A stretch of 64,000 nt of DNA from Caldithrix sp. (GTDB taxonomy: Bacteria; Zhuqueibacterota; Zhuqueibacteria; Thermofontimicrobiales; Sulfurfontimicrobiaceae). Each line of letters starts with the position of its first letter. The stretch's first letter is position 1. A model generated the notes under the pieces. It was not told the DNA's origin. It saw nothing but the letters and a program-made list of their open reading frames with translations, and did no database searches. A program made the position numbers and the translations under genes. Positions 9,098-18,705 of the stretch are shown one piece after another. The stretch spans positions 40,523 through 104,522 of the forward strand of contig DYKB01000016.1 in the NCBI GenBank assembly GCA_020722815.1, read 5' to 3'.

Positions 9098-12000
9098 AAC
9101 TACTTCGCATAAGGTTGAAAAATATCAATAGCTTACAAGATGAAGTCACCCTTGATTTTGAAACCGGTCCCCTTAGCAAAACCTCACTTTTTGCCATTAC
9201 CGGGCCGACCGGTTCGGGGAAAACAACAATACTGGATGCTATTGCAGTGGCTTTATATCATAAAACCCCACGGCTTGATGGAAAAGATGCGCGAAATCCT
9301 GAAAATCTTCTCAGTCAGAATCAGGATGAGGGCTTCTCCGAAGTATTGTTTGAGGTCAATAATCGGCGCTATCTGGCCGAATGGCGTGCTCGCCGGTCGC
9401 GTTCGAATAAAATCAGCACCAGCGTCAAGTTAATTGATGCAGATACGCAAGCACTTTTAAATGATAAAAAGCAGCAAAATCCGGTACCTGAAATTTTGGG
9501 GCTCAATTTTGAAGCCTTTTGTCGTTCGGTTCTGCTGGCACAGGGAGAGTTTGCCGCTTTTCTCAAAGCGCGGGCTGAAGAAAAGCGTGATTTATTGGAA
9601 AATACCACCGGAATTGGTTTTTATGATGATTTATTGCAGGTTTTAAATGATAAATTCAATAATGTTGAAAAAAATTATCAATCACTGGCGACCACTCTCC
9701 AGAATATAGAAAAAAGTAGTGAAGCCGAAATAACGCAATCAGAAATCGATTTGAAACAAGCCCGGTTTGAATTGACAGAAAAGCAGCAAAAACGTGATGA
9801 AATTAAAAAATCCCGTGCAAATGAAGCGCAACGTGTCGAAAATTGGAAGCTATTGGAAATTGCACAACAACGAAAGATACAATTAGAACTTCAGAAATCG
9901 AAAATTGAAGCTGTTGAGCAGACAATCCAACTGGCCAATCGGGCAGCGGCGCTTCTCCCCATTCAAAATACTTATAACCTGGAGCAAGAAAATTATCAGC
10001 GATTACAGGAGAATGTGAAACACGCTGAAATGCAATTCAATCGAACAAGCGAACTGGTCGCGAAGGAGGAATCTGTCTTTCGATTAAAAGAGAGCGCCTA
10101 CCAACAGGAAAAAACTGATAGTGTTGAAAAATTTGCCATATTCCAGATAGCAGCGGAAGAAGAAATTCAGGCCGCAAATTTAATAAATGAAGCGAATAAA
10201 CGAAATCAGGAATTAAATCGGCTGAAAGTACAAATTCAGACCATTGAAAAGGAATTTGAGAATAAAAGTCTTCAGAAAAGAAATTTAGATCAGCAAAAAG
10301 CGCAAGCCACTCAATTTTTATCTCAACAACCTGCTATTGAGAAGTATAAACCGCTAATTCCAAAATTAAATCAGGAATTCGCCCGGTTCCGGGTTTGGGA
10401 GCAAAAAAGAGACGATTTGAAAAAGGAAGGAATCCAAAAGAACAAAGAGCGTGAACCGATAGAACTGCAATATACCGAAAACAACTCAATAATTAATCAA
10501 CAGTCAGCGAAACGTCAGGAGATTGTCGTTCAAATCGATTCCCTCCAAAAAGAATTGGAGAAAATGAAAACCCAGGGGACAGAAAAAGCGCTTGAAGATT
10601 ATCGGCAAAAAATCCTCAATCTTCAGGAAGTGGCTCTCAATTATGAGAATTCTTTTTCCCAAAAAATAGAATTTGTTAATCAGCAAAAAAAATTACAGGA
10701 AGATTTTGTAAAACAGGAAACTGAGATCAAAATCAATTCATCCATGACTGGCAAGGTTCAAGTGGCGCTGGATCGGGCAAAGAATCAGATTTCAGCACTG
10801 GAATCAAAAATTGAGGCGACGCGGCTCACCCAGGTTGTCCTTAAACTGCGCCAGGATCATTTGCAAACGGATTCCCCTTGTCCGGTTTGCGGCGCATTGG
10901 AGCACCCGTGGGCGGGTCACCTGGAACCGGAGAAGGAGTTGCTGCTCACCAATCTGGAAAATCAGATGGCCGAGACTAAAAAAGAGCTGGAAGCGCATCA
11001 AATAGAATTTAATCTCCTGGAACAGAAAAAATCGGCTTTAGCTGCCATATTGGAGCAGTTTAAAAATCAAATTGCCGAGGTCAGGTCGAAAATTAAACAA
11101 TTTGATCAAAAAATCATTGATTACCAGAATAGCTGGATGCCAGTTTTGGCTGATAAAGCCATTTCCACCCAATTTATCAAAGCTGAGTTGATGAAATGTG
11201 AAACGCAGCTGAAATCTTTTCGGCAGCAACATGAAAAAATTCAGCAAATCGAAACAGAATTGTTAAAATTGGATGCCGAAATTGGGAAAAATCGATCACG
11301 GGCAGAACAACTGCAAATCCAGATCGAGAAGCTGGAAGTTGAACAGAAAAATCGCCGGGAGGATTATCGAAAGCTTTCGGAGGAAATTAAAACATTGGAA
11401 CAGCAGATATTGAGTAAGCTTCCGCCGGAAAACCAGAAATCAGGAATTGAAAAAGGGCTCAATCTGCTTGAAGAAAGTGTTAAAAAAGTCGAAGAGATGG
11501 AAAAGGAACTCTCGCGACTGAATCAGGACGATGTCCAATTGACCACTTCCATGCTGGAACAAGAAAAGCAACTCACTGAGCTCAAAAATCGGGCGACTGA
11601 ATTACAGAATGAAATAAATAATTATCAAAATGAAGGAAAAGCGCACTTAGATCGCGCCAGGCAAAAAACCGGCGGTCTGTCTGCAAAAGATGCCCGTGAG
11701 AATCTGGAAAAGAAGCTGAAATCGCTTGAAGAACAGAAGGAAAATACTAAAAACGCCTTTGAGATAGCCAACGAGCAGTTGACCAGTGCGAAAAGTCGTT
11801 TGCAGGAGCTCACCCAGCAGCTTCAAACCAGCAAAACACGTTTCGAAAAAGCACAACTCAACTATGAACAGGCGGTTCAATCGGCCGGTTTTGAAAATAT
11901 TGAAATGTATGAGCAGGCACTGAAATCGCCGACCTGGATCACAGAGCAACAACAAAAAGTTCAGGGTTATTATCAAAACCTGTTTTCTGTGAATGAAGAA

Positions 12001-12699
12001 ATTAAACGATTAACACCTGAATTTGAAAAAGTACCATTTGATGCAGCCTTATTATCGTCCCTGCTGCTGCAGGAATCCGAAATCGAACAAAAAATTGAAT
12101 TTTTCAACAATGAAATTGGTAAAATTACCGAGAAATTGGCGCGTCAACAAAATGATCTTGAAAAGTTTAAAAAATTGGAAGCAGAACTTGAAGGGGCAAA
12201 AATTGAATATGAACGCTGGCATAAACTTCATGAGATGATTGGTAAAAATAAACTGCGCGATTATGCCCTGCGCAGCATGTTTAACCTGCTCATTCAGTAT
12301 GCGAATCACCAAATGCGACAATTAACCAACCGTTACCAATTGAAAGTAAAAGACATGCGCGATCTGGTGATTCTGGATACCTGGAATGCCGGCGAAGAAC
12401 GTCCGGTGGCGACATTATCCGGCGGCGAAACTTTTCTGACCAGCCTTTCGCTGGCGCTGGCACTTTCAGAACTTAGTAAAGGCCGTGCCCGGCTTGACGC
12501 ATTGTTTCTGGATGAAGGTTTTGGTACGCTTGATACGGATACATTGGAAATTGCTCTGGATGCGCTCGAAGGTCTGCGACTGAGTGGGCGAACAGTGGGA
12601 ATTATCAGCCATGTGGAGGAGTTGACACGGCGGGTTCCTGTCCGGATAGCCCTCACCAAAAGAGGCGATGGGAGTTCGACGGTGGAGATTATAGGGTGA
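9094..12699 (+). CDS. sbcC: Exonuclease subunit SbcC (Rad50-like SMC ATPase)
   Basis: This 1201-residue ATPase partners SbcD. The start at 9094 overlaps the sbcD stop and gives the canonical KLLRIRLKNINSL opening; the frame extends upstream but only inside sbcD. Walker A GPTGSGKTT lies at about residues 33-41, and the Q-loop region with LLAQGEFAAFLKA near 150. Two long coiled-coil arms flank a zinc hook CPVCG at about residue 595. The ABC signature LSGGETFLTSLSLAL is at about 1107 and Walker B plus D-loop DALFLDEGFGTLD at about 1137-1149. Length and order match SbcC of other bacteria. It runs convergently toward dut, separated by a repeat-rich 230-base gap. Confidence 0.96.
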   Translation: MKLLRIRLKNINSLQDEVTLDFETGPLSKTSLFAITGPTGSGKTTILDAIAVALYHKTPRLDGKDARNPENLLSQNQDEGFSEVLFEVNNRRYLAEWRARRSRSNKISTSVKLIDADTQALLNDKKQQNPVPEILGLNFEAFCRSVLLAQGEFAAFLKARAEEKRDLLENTTGIGFYDDLLQVLNDKFNNVEKNYQSLATTLQNIEKSSEAEITQSEIDLKQARFELTEKQQKRDEIKKSRANEAQRVENWKLLEIAQQRKIQLELQKSKIEAVEQTIQLANRAAALLPIQNTYNLEQENYQRLQENVKHAEMQFNRTSELVAKEESVFRLKESAYQQEKTDSVEKFAIFQIAAEEEIQAANLINEANKRNQELNRLKVQIQTIEKEFENKSLQKRNLDQQKAQATQFLSQQPAIEKYKPLIPKLNQEFARFRVWEQKRDDLKKEGIQKNKEREPIELQYTENNSIINQQSAKRQEIVVQIDSLQKELEKMKTQGTEKALEDYRQKILNLQEVALNYENSFSQKIEFVNQQKKLQEDFVKQETEIKINSSMTGKVQVALDRAKNQISALESKIEATRLTQVVLKLRQDHLQTDSPCPVCGALEHPWAGHLEPEKELLLTNLENQMAETKKELEAHQIEFNLLEQKKSALAAILEQFKNQIAEVRSKIKQFDQKIIDYQNSWMPVLADKAISTQFIKAELMKCETQLKSFRQQHEKIQQIETELLKLDAEIGKNRSRAEQLQIQIEKLEVEQKNRREDYRKLSEEIKTLEQQILSKLPPENQKSGIEKGLNLLEESVKKVEEMEKELSRLNQDDVQLTTSMLEQEKQLTELKNRATELQNEINNYQNEGKAHLDRARQKTGGLSAKDARENLEKKLKSLEEQKENTKNAFEIANEQLTSAKSRLQELTQQLQTSKTRFEKAQLNYEQAVQSAGFENIEMYEQALKSPTWITEQQQKVQGYYQNLFSVNEEIKRLTPEFEKVPFDAALLSSLLLQESEIEQKIEFFNNEIGKITEKLARQQNDLEKFKKLEAELEGAKIEYERWHKLHEMIGKNKLRDYALRSMFNLLIQYANHQMRQLTNRYQLKVKDMRDLVILDTWNAGEERPVATLSGGETFLTSLSLALALSELSKGRARLDALFLDEGFGTLDTDTLEIALDALEGLRLSGRTVGIISHVEELTRRVPVRIALTKRGDGSSTVEIIG

Positions 12700-12761
12700 A
12701 TTGAAGGGCCGGGATTGTCTACGATGATGTTTAAATTGAAGTTGAGGATGGTCGGAGTAAG

Positions 12762-12930
12762 GCGTGAAGCGTAATGCGTAAGACGTGATACGTAATGCGT
12801 AAGACGTGATACGTAATGCGTGAAACGTGATGTGTAATAGCGAAAACGTGATATATGGAGAAAGACTTGTGACCGGTACAAATTTTACTAAATACTATAA
12901 CGTATCCCTCACGCATTACGTATTACGCAT
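12762..12930. repeat. 21-base tandem repeat with inverted partner
   Basis: The unit GCGTAAGACGTGATACGTAAT occurs at 12776-12796 and 12797-12817 without change, then in a diverged copy at 12818-12838, with a partial copy just before 12776. An inverted copy (CTCACGCATTACGTATTACG...) lies at 12908-12930, directly against the stop codon of dut. The whole could fold back on itself. It lies between convergent genes, where a mobile or structured repeat is tolerated. There are no spacers, so it is not a CRISPR array. Confidence 0.75.
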
Positions 12931-13373
12931 CAATCCCCTTGTTTTAAATCCGTACTGCCAAACCCACCCCGGGTTTTATTTCCCATATCATCCACTTCCT
13001 GCCATTGGAATTTATCAATCCTTACGAAAATGCCCTGACCAATTTTTTCACCACGGGCAACTTCAACCGGTGCATTGGTGAAATTATAAACCTGAATTTT
13101 AATTTCATCGTCATTCCCGCAATAATCCTGATCAATAATGCCAACGCCATGCGGTTTCAGCAAACCTTTTTTTCGGGGGGTACTGCTTCGTAATGTCACC
13201 AGCAACATATAATCAGGTGGTGTTTCAACGATAACATTGGCGGGTACCCATGCGATTTGATGGGGGGGAATAAGGGTCTTTTCACGAGCCAACAGGTCAA
13301 ATCCAACTGATCCGCCTGTTTCATATTTGGGGAGTGGTAAATTTTTGTCAATTCGTTTAATTTTAATAAACAA
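12930..13373 (-). CDS. dut: dUTP diphosphatase-like protein (dUTPase/dCTP deaminase superfamily)
   Basis: The 147-residue product matches the trimeric dUTPase fold, which hydrolyses dUTP to dUMP and keeps uracil out of DNA. Motif 1 appears as GGSVGFDL near residue 21, motif 2 as LRSSTPRKKGL, motif 3 as GVGIIDQDYCGNDDEI (the usual GxIDxxYxGEI with two extra residues), motif 4 as RGEKIGQGIF, and the flexible C-terminal motif 5 as RGGFGST. Substrate preference for dUTP over dCTP cannot be proven from sequence. The extra Asn-Asp in motif 3 and the Cys at the usual Arg/Lys position are mild oddities. It stands alone on the minus strand downstream of the xpb operon. Confidence 0.85.
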   Translation of the reverse strand: MFIKIKRIDKNLPLPKYETGGSVGFDLLAREKTLIPPHQIAWVPANVIVETPPDYMLLVTLRSSTPRKKGLLKPHGVGIIDQDYCGNDDEIKIQVYNFTNAPVEVARGEKIGQGIFVRIDKFQWQEVDDMGNKTRGGFGSTDLKQGD

Positions 13374-13567
13374 AATAAGCCTTTCTGGATTAATTGATGA
13401 GCTGAGTGATAAAATCCATCCTGGCCTTGTTTTCTGTTTAAGGCTAAATTTATTGCCGATAAGCAGCGGGCGAATCCATTCAAAAAAGCGATATATTCAA
13501 TTTACTGGTCAAAATTCATTTGAATTTTATGACGCGAGAAACGGGATTTCAGCGATTGAAATAATTT

Positions 13568-13592
13568 AATCCGTGAAATTTGTATAATTTGG
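13568..13592. repeat. Fragment of an AATCCGTGAAATT-type dispersed repeat
   Basis: AATCCGTGAAATTTGTATAATTTGG here resembles, in the opposite orientation, the segment at 63646-63674. Similar words turn up between genes in many bacterial genomes. It lies in the 237-base gap between dut and the XPB-partner gene, where nothing else was seen. Confidence 0.4.
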
Positions 13593-13610
13593 AACCAATT
13601 CAGGTCGTTT

Positions 13611-15878
13611 TTATCGAATGAGTTCAGCCCGGCGAATGCGATCAATGCGAAAATTTCGATCCATTTCCACATTATGACAATATCCCTTCAGGATATTTTC
13701 ACTCATCTCATTCGGTTTTACCTGCCGGATCGAATTGGAAAATGTCTCATTATCATATTCAAGCCTGACTTTCAATTGATGTTCAATCGCGAAGAAAAGA
13801 AGCTTTTGAATTTCATCTTTCGTCGCCGCAGGATTCGAAAAGTTGAGCTCGTGTTGATTAAACGCCGGCGGTTCCAGCATTTCCAAAAGCGTTTGAAGCC
13901 GATTATCCGCTTTTATGGATTGAACTTCATTTTCGAGGAGTGATTTTAAGAAAAATCCTTTTCGTTGCAACTGCTGTTCAATGGAATGGAGATCGACATC
14001 GGCCTTTATTAACAGTTTATTTCCGACGGGTATATCATAAATATAGTCTTTTAATAAGATTTTTGCCTGCGCCAGAATTTCGGTGTCTTTAAACTGCAAG
14101 TACCCACTTAATGGGACAAGGGAAATCTCATTTTCTTTATCTTCCAATTCTTTGAATAAATAAACCACCGTTTGAGGTAATGGTGTTTTACTGTGCTGTT
14201 CCAAAAATTGTTGCAGAGCGGGTAAGGATATTGTATTTTGAACGGCATTCACCAGTTGGGATTTATTCAACTGAAATTGGATGGTGAGATCAATATTGAC
14301 GATAATGGCAATACGTGCTAAGTTTAAAAGAATATCAAAGGGCATATTAAAAAAAGCGATAATTTCAAGGTTAGGCTGAACCAGAAATTTTTCTTCCAGT
14401 AGTTCCGGCTGGGAAGGTGGTAATAAGGCACCGCACAAAGCATACTGGCCCGCGGGAGAAAGTCGAATCTGCGAGAGTTCAGCATTTGCTTCAATTAATC
14501 CAAGCCAGTAGTAACGCTGGAGAATATAAGTTACTTTTTTGATAAAGGCATGTTCATAATGTTCATATTCGTCATAAAGATGCCGAAATTCCGGGTCGAT
14601 GCTACAACAATTTAATATCCTGGCAACATTGATAATTTGATTTTTATGGTTTTTCAGAATTTTCAATAAAAAATGATGAATCACCTTCAGATTCAGTTCC
14701 GGCGCTTCCTGATCAAAAGCGGCCGTCCGTAAAAAATTTCGGGCTAATAAATAGCGTTCGGAATACGCCAGGTTCATATATTCAAGGCTGGAAGGGCTCG
14801 TTTCAAATCGCCCATCCCGGCTTTGTAACAGTCCGGACCAGAGGGCAAATTTAAACAAGAAAATGAATTTTTCATATTCTTGATTGATGATTGCGAGCAT
14901 TTTTTTATAATCGCTCTTAAAGGGCAACCAATCCTGGGTTGCCCGTGGCTGAAGGTTTTCAACCAGTAGCAAAATTTTTTTAATATTTTCTAATGGGAAA
15001 TCAATCGAAAGTGATGGCGTTTCATTGACCGTAGAAAAAATCATCTGTTCTTCAATTTCCGCTTTGCGATGTTCTTTCTGGCTGATAAATTCCGAAGCAA
15101 TGATGTTGAAAATTTCTTCGGGAATTGCCAGGCTTTCAAAAATATCCTCATTTGAATCAAAAATTGGAATGAAGAAACATTTTACGAAAAGTTTTTGCAA
15201 CGGATTTAATTCATCCAATTGATGCACCCCTAGCAACTCATTCACTGTAAATTGCTGGGTGGGATGAAATAAACGAACCTGCTGGTCATATTTTTTCCTG
15301 AAGCGTTGAACCTGTATCTGTCCACCATAGAGGAGAGTCGAATGCAAAAGCTCGTTTTCTTCCGCTGAAAGTTTTTGTTTTTCCTGATACGTGTTCTCAA
15401 TAATGCGTTGATACACTTCTGCTGCATAGAGGGTGAAGGGTTTACGTGGTTCGACTTTATAATATCGCGCGACCCGATGCATTCGTACGTCACGATAGTT
15501 ACGAAGTGCCAGGATTAAACTTTGGGGTTTGTGATAACTGACTTCTTTTAGAAATGAATATTCCAAGGGGACGACAATTTTTTCGGGTGCGGTTGAAGAG
15601 GGCAGAATAAATAAAAGCATCCTTTCCTGAAGCATTTTGAGGTCGTTTAATAAAATACTGCGTTTTTCCCGAACTTCAGCGATATTAATTTCGAGTGAAT
15701 CATGGAATAAATTGTCATAAAGCTGCCGCATGCGACGAGAAATTGCCCGATAATTATTGGCAAATGTCGTTTCTTCAGCCAGATAATTCCCGAGCTGGGA
15801 AGCTGGTCGATCAAATCGAAACATCATGTTCTGTATTTCAGAGGCGGGAAGTTGATTTAAAATCTCTTGAATTCTCAT
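13611..15878 (-). CDS. XPB-associated protein with helicase-XPB N-terminal-like domain
   Basis: This 755-residue protein is encoded directly after xpb, with an ATGA overlap at 15875-15878. The first 500 residues are helical with no motif I can name. Residues about 490-620 (from LVQPNLEIIAFFNMPFDILL through FLEQHSKTPLPQTV) match the XPB/Ssl2 N-terminal-like domain also called Helicase_C_3. The last 70 residues, with VRLEYDNETFSNSIRQVKPNE and the MDRNFRIDRIRRAEL end, look like a WYL-type ligand or nucleic-acid-binding domain. In actinobacteria a similar protein is encoded next to XPB, which suggests a repair complex. No helicase motifs are present, so it is a partner, not an enzyme, by inference. 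Confidence 0.8.
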   Translation of the reverse strand: MRIQEILNQLPASEIQNMMFRFDRPASQLGNYLAEETTFANNYRAISRRMRQLYDNLFHDSLEINIAEVREKRSILLNDLKMLQERMLLFILPSSTAPEKIVVPLEYSFLKEVSYHKPQSLILALRNYRDVRMHRVARYYKVEPRKPFTLYAAEVYQRIIENTYQEKQKLSAEENELLHSTLLYGGQIQVQRFRKKYDQQVRLFHPTQQFTVNELLGVHQLDELNPLQKLFVKCFFIPIFDSNEDIFESLAIPEEIFNIIASEFISQKEHRKAEIEEQMIFSTVNETPSLSIDFPLENIKKILLLVENLQPRATQDWLPFKSDYKKMLAIINQEYEKFIFLFKFALWSGLLQSRDGRFETSPSSLEYMNLAYSERYLLARNFLRTAAFDQEAPELNLKVIHHFLLKILKNHKNQIINVARILNCCSIDPEFRHLYDEYEHYEHAFIKKVTYILQRYYWLGLIEANAELSQIRLSPAGQYALCGALLPPSQPELLEEKFLVQPNLEIIAFFNMPFDILLNLARIAIIVNIDLTIQFQLNKSQLVNAVQNTISLPALQQFLEQHSKTPLPQTVVYLFKELEDKENEISLVPLSGYLQFKDTEILAQAKILLKDYIYDIPVGNKLLIKADVDLHSIEQQLQRKGFFLKSLLENEVQSIKADNRLQTLLEMLEPPAFNQHELNFSNPAATKDEIQKLLFFAIEHQLKVRLEYDNETFSNSIRQVKPNEMSENILKGYCHNVEMDRNFRIDRIRRAELIR

Positions 15879-17560
15879 AATTCCGCTGCTTCTTTAATTT
15901 CGTATCGATAACCCTGTTCTGTTAAAAATAATTGCCGGTTCATGGCAAATTCTTGCTCTTTTGATTCGCGTGTAATGAGGGTATAAAAATAGGCGAATGA
16001 ACCATCATTTTTGGGCCGCAGGATTCGTCCCAATCTTTGCGCTTCTTCCTGACGTGAACCGAAAGTACCGGATATTTGGATCAGCACATTTGCGTCCGGG
16101 AGATTGATCGCGAAATTTCCAACTTTTGATACAATTAATTGTTTTAATTCGCCATTTCGAAATGCGGTATACAGGCGAATTCGTTCAATATTTTCTGTTT
16201 TTCCAGTGATGAGGGGAATTTTTAATCTTTCAGCAACACCCGTTAATTGTTGAATGAATTGTCCAATAATTAAAATTTGATCATCCTGATGTTTCTTTAA
16301 TAATGCTAAAATCACATCGTATTTATTTGGATTTTCTGATGAAATTCTGAATTGGGTACGACTACCTGTCAGTGCATAAGTCATTTTTAAATCTTTTGGT
16401 AAATCAATCCGAACCTCATTGCAGAACGCCCGCGCAATCCAGCCTTGTTTTTCAAGAGTTTTCCAGGGGACATCATATTTCTTTGGACCGATTAAACTAA
16501 ACACATCATCCTCATGACCATCTTCGCGGACGAGCGTTGCCGTCAATCCCAACCGTCGCCGGGTTTGCAACTCAGCGGTGATTCTAAATATTGGTGCTGG
16601 TAACAAATGGACCTCATCATAGATGATGATTCCCCAGTTTTGTTGATTAAAGAGATTGAAATGCGGAAAATGATTCGATTTTCGCTTTCGATATGTCATC
16701 ATCTGATAAGTCGTCACGGTTATTGGTCGAATACTCTTTGTTTCGCCCGTATATTCACCGATGTCACCTTCAGAAATTGTCGTTTTATCGAAAAACTCCT
16801 GAATCCATTGCCGCACCGCTACGGTACTGGTAGCCAGAATTAAGGCTTTCATCTTTAAATGGGTAACAACGCCGATACCGACGATGGTTTTGCCGGCACC
16901 ACAGGGAAGTACAATTACCCCACTTCCACCACTCACATCGCCATTTGCATGAAAAGTGTCAATTGCTTCGATTTGATAAGGACGTAAACCAAAACTCGTT
17001 CGTCCGATAGTTTTATCACGAAAATTTATCTGGAAAAAATCACCTTCAACATATCCCGCCAGGTCCTGAACCGGAAAACCAATTTTGATGAGTGATTGTT
17101 TGACATGCCCACGCATCAACGTGTCGATTTGAATCCGGTTATTTTCCGGTTTTCCCTTCAAAAAAGGCCGAATGTTTCGATTATTCCAGATTTGGGCCAG
17201 GAGGGGAATATCATCCGAAACCAGAAAATAGGCTTTTTTTTCTTCTATCAACTTAATACGGCCATAGCGACCGATATTTTCCGTAATCTCAACCCCGATA
17301 TTTTGAGGAATTGGATATTTACTATAATTTTCCAGAACCGCTAAAATTTTTTGGGCCGAAAGTCCACTGGCGGCAGCATTCCACAGCGAAAGTGGCGTAA
17401 TGCGATAGGTATGAATATGCTCCGGACTTTTTTCCAATTCTGCAAATCGTCCTAAAAGATCACGCGCTTCACTGAAAAGTGGGTTATCAACTTCAAGCAA
17501 AATAGAACGATCACTTTGTATAATGAGTGGATTTGCAGGATTATATGTCATTTTCATCAA
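15875..17560 (-). CDS. Bacterial XPB-type DNA repair helicase (SF2)
   Basis: The 561-residue protein is a 3'-5' SF2 helicase of the XPB/ERCC3 family. An N-terminal domain of about 120 residues (ILAVLENYSKYPIPQNI) is the same Helicase_C_3 type found in its neighbour. LRPYQIEAID precedes Walker A LPCGAGKTIVGIG near residue 223; the DEVH box (IIYDEVHLLP) is near 314; GLTATLVREDG contains the XPB-specific Arg-Glu-Asp (RED) motif near 345; motif VI appears as EEAQRLGRILRPK near 515. ispG ends 20 bases upstream on the same strand, so ispG-xpb-partner is probably one transcript. Three candidate Met starts lie within the first four residues. Confidence 0.92.
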   Translation of the reverse strand: MMKMTYNPANPLIIQSDRSILLEVDNPLFSEARDLLGRFAELEKSPEHIHTYRITPLSLWNAAASGLSAQKILAVLENYSKYPIPQNIGVEITENIGRYGRIKLIEEKKAYFLVSDDIPLLAQIWNNRNIRPFLKGKPENNRIQIDTLMRGHVKQSLIKIGFPVQDLAGYVEGDFFQINFRDKTIGRTSFGLRPYQIEAIDTFHANGDVSGGSGVIVLPCGAGKTIVGIGVVTHLKMKALILATSTVAVRQWIQEFFDKTTISEGDIGEYTGETKSIRPITVTTYQMMTYRKRKSNHFPHFNLFNQQNWGIIIYDEVHLLPAPIFRITAELQTRRRLGLTATLVREDGHEDDVFSLIGPKKYDVPWKTLEKQGWIARAFCNEVRIDLPKDLKMTYALTGSRTQFRISSENPNKYDVILALLKKHQDDQILIIGQFIQQLTGVAERLKIPLITGKTENIERIRLYTAFRNGELKQLIVSKVGNFAINLPDANVLIQISGTFGSRQEEAQRLGRILRPKNDGSFAYFYTLITRESKEQEFAMNRQLFLTEQGYRYEIKEAAEL

Positions 17561-17580
17561 TTCTGGTATGTAGTTCCTGT

Positions 17581-18705
17581 TTATTCTATGTTTAATTTTG
17601 GTATTTCATCTTGAAATACACTTTTGCCATTGCGATTATTACTGTTTTCATCCCAATTGTAAACTTCTTTTACGAGCGTTTCGATAATCTCATCTTCTTG
17701 TAATTTTCGGATGACCTGCCCTTTTTTAAATAACAACGCCGATTTTTTTCCACAGGCAACACCGATATCCGCATCACGTGCTTCACCGGGACCATTGACG
17801 GTACAACCCATGATTGCGACTTTCAGATGCTTGTTTACCATGGAAATTCGTTCTTCAACCGCCTTTGTAATTTCAACCAAATTGACTTCGGTTCGGCCAC
17901 AAGTTGGACAGGAGATGATAGTTATCCCGCTGGAACGCAGTCCCAGCGCATTTAATATGGAATAGCCTGTGCGAACTTCAGCCATTGGATTTCCGGTAAT
18001 TGATACGCGAAGGGTATCACCGATCCCTTCTGCCAATAGTGTGCCAATTCCCACCGCGGACTTTATCGAAGCGATTTGATAGGTTCCCGCTTCAGTCACC
18101 CCCAGATGCAAAGGAAAATCGACCTTCCCGGAAATCAGCCGGTAACTTTCAATCATCAACTTTACATCAGATGCTTTGATGGAAATGACCAGATTATCAA
18201 ATCCAAAATCCTGACAAATTTCCACATGCCGTAAGGCACTTTCCACCAGTGCTGATGCACAAATTTCACCATATTTTTTAAGAATATCTTTCTCTAAAGA
18301 TCCTGAATTAACGCCAATTCGGATGGGAATTTCACGGGTTTTCGCTTCGTTCAGTACCTGACGAATTCGATCCACCGAGCCAATATTACCGGGATTAATC
18401 CGGATTTTATCGGCGCCGGCTTCCATTGCTTTTAAAGCCAGGTGGTAGTCAAAATGAATATCGGCTACCAGTGGAATTCGAATCTGTCTTTTTATTTCAC
18501 GAATTGCACTTGCAGCTTCCATATCCGGTACCGCGACGCGAATAATTTCGCACCCGGCTTCTTCTAACTCTCTAATTTGGTTAACAGTTGCCAGTACATC
18601 TGCGGTCTTGGTTTTTGTCATCGACTGAATTGTAATGGGGGCATTGCCACCAATTTTAATTTTTCCAATAATGATTTGACGTGTTTTTTTTCGTTTATAT
18701 TTCAA
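17581..18705 (-). CDS. ispG: 4-hydroxy-3-methylbut-2-enyl-diphosphate synthase
   Basis: IspG (GcpE) reductively opens methylerythritol cyclodiphosphate in the MEP isoprenoid pathway, using a 4Fe-4S cluster. The 374-residue single-TIM-barrel form is seen: PITIQSMTKTKTADV near the N-terminus, LVADIHFDYHLAL, DKIRINPGNIG, and the C-terminal cluster ligands in SCPTCGRTEVNL (two Cys) and MGCTVNGPGEARDADIG (third Cys, plus the Glu). It is the first gene of the ispG-xpb-partner run, an unusual pairing of isoprenoid synthesis with DNA repair that is likely incidental. The next gene upstream is on the other strand, about 1 kb away. Confidence 0.97.
   Translation of the reverse strand: MKYKRKKTRQIIIGKIKIGGNAPITIQSMTKTKTADVLATVNQIRELEEAGCEIIRVAVPDMEAASAIREIKRQIRIPLVADIHFDYHLALKAMEAGADKIRINPGNIGSVDRIRQVLNEAKTREIPIRIGVNSGSLEKDILKKYGEICASALVESALRHVEICQDFGFDNLVISIKASDVKLMIESYRLISGKVDFPLHLGVTEAGTYQIASIKSAVGIGTLLAEGIGDTLRVSITGNPMAEVRTGYSILNALGLRSSGITIISCPTCGRTEVNLVEITKAVEERISMVNKHLKVAIMGCTVNGPGEARDADIGVACGKKSALLFKKGQVIRKLQEDEIIETLVKEVYNWDENSNNRNGKSVFQDEIPKLNIE

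Noticed and set aside
7880..12699. sbcD-sbcC as an anti-phage defence module
   Set aside because: Both genes look like ordinary housekeeping SbcCD with no associated defence genes or signs of transfer.
12762..12840. CRISPR array
   Set aside because: The 21-base units are directly adjacent without spacers, and no cas genes are nearby.
12333..12881. 182-codon leftward frame with YTSRFTHYVSRLTHY-like repeats
   Set aside because: Repeats are the translation of the non-coding 21-base array and the rest is antisense to sbcC, which has all its motifs.
12827..13081. 84-codon rightward frame overlapping the end of dut
   Set aside because: It reads through repeat DNA and the antisense of dut and has no protein-like features.
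13327..13569. 80-codon rightward frame between dut and the XPB partner
   Set aside because: No ribosome-binding site, overlaps the dut start, and composition does not look coding.
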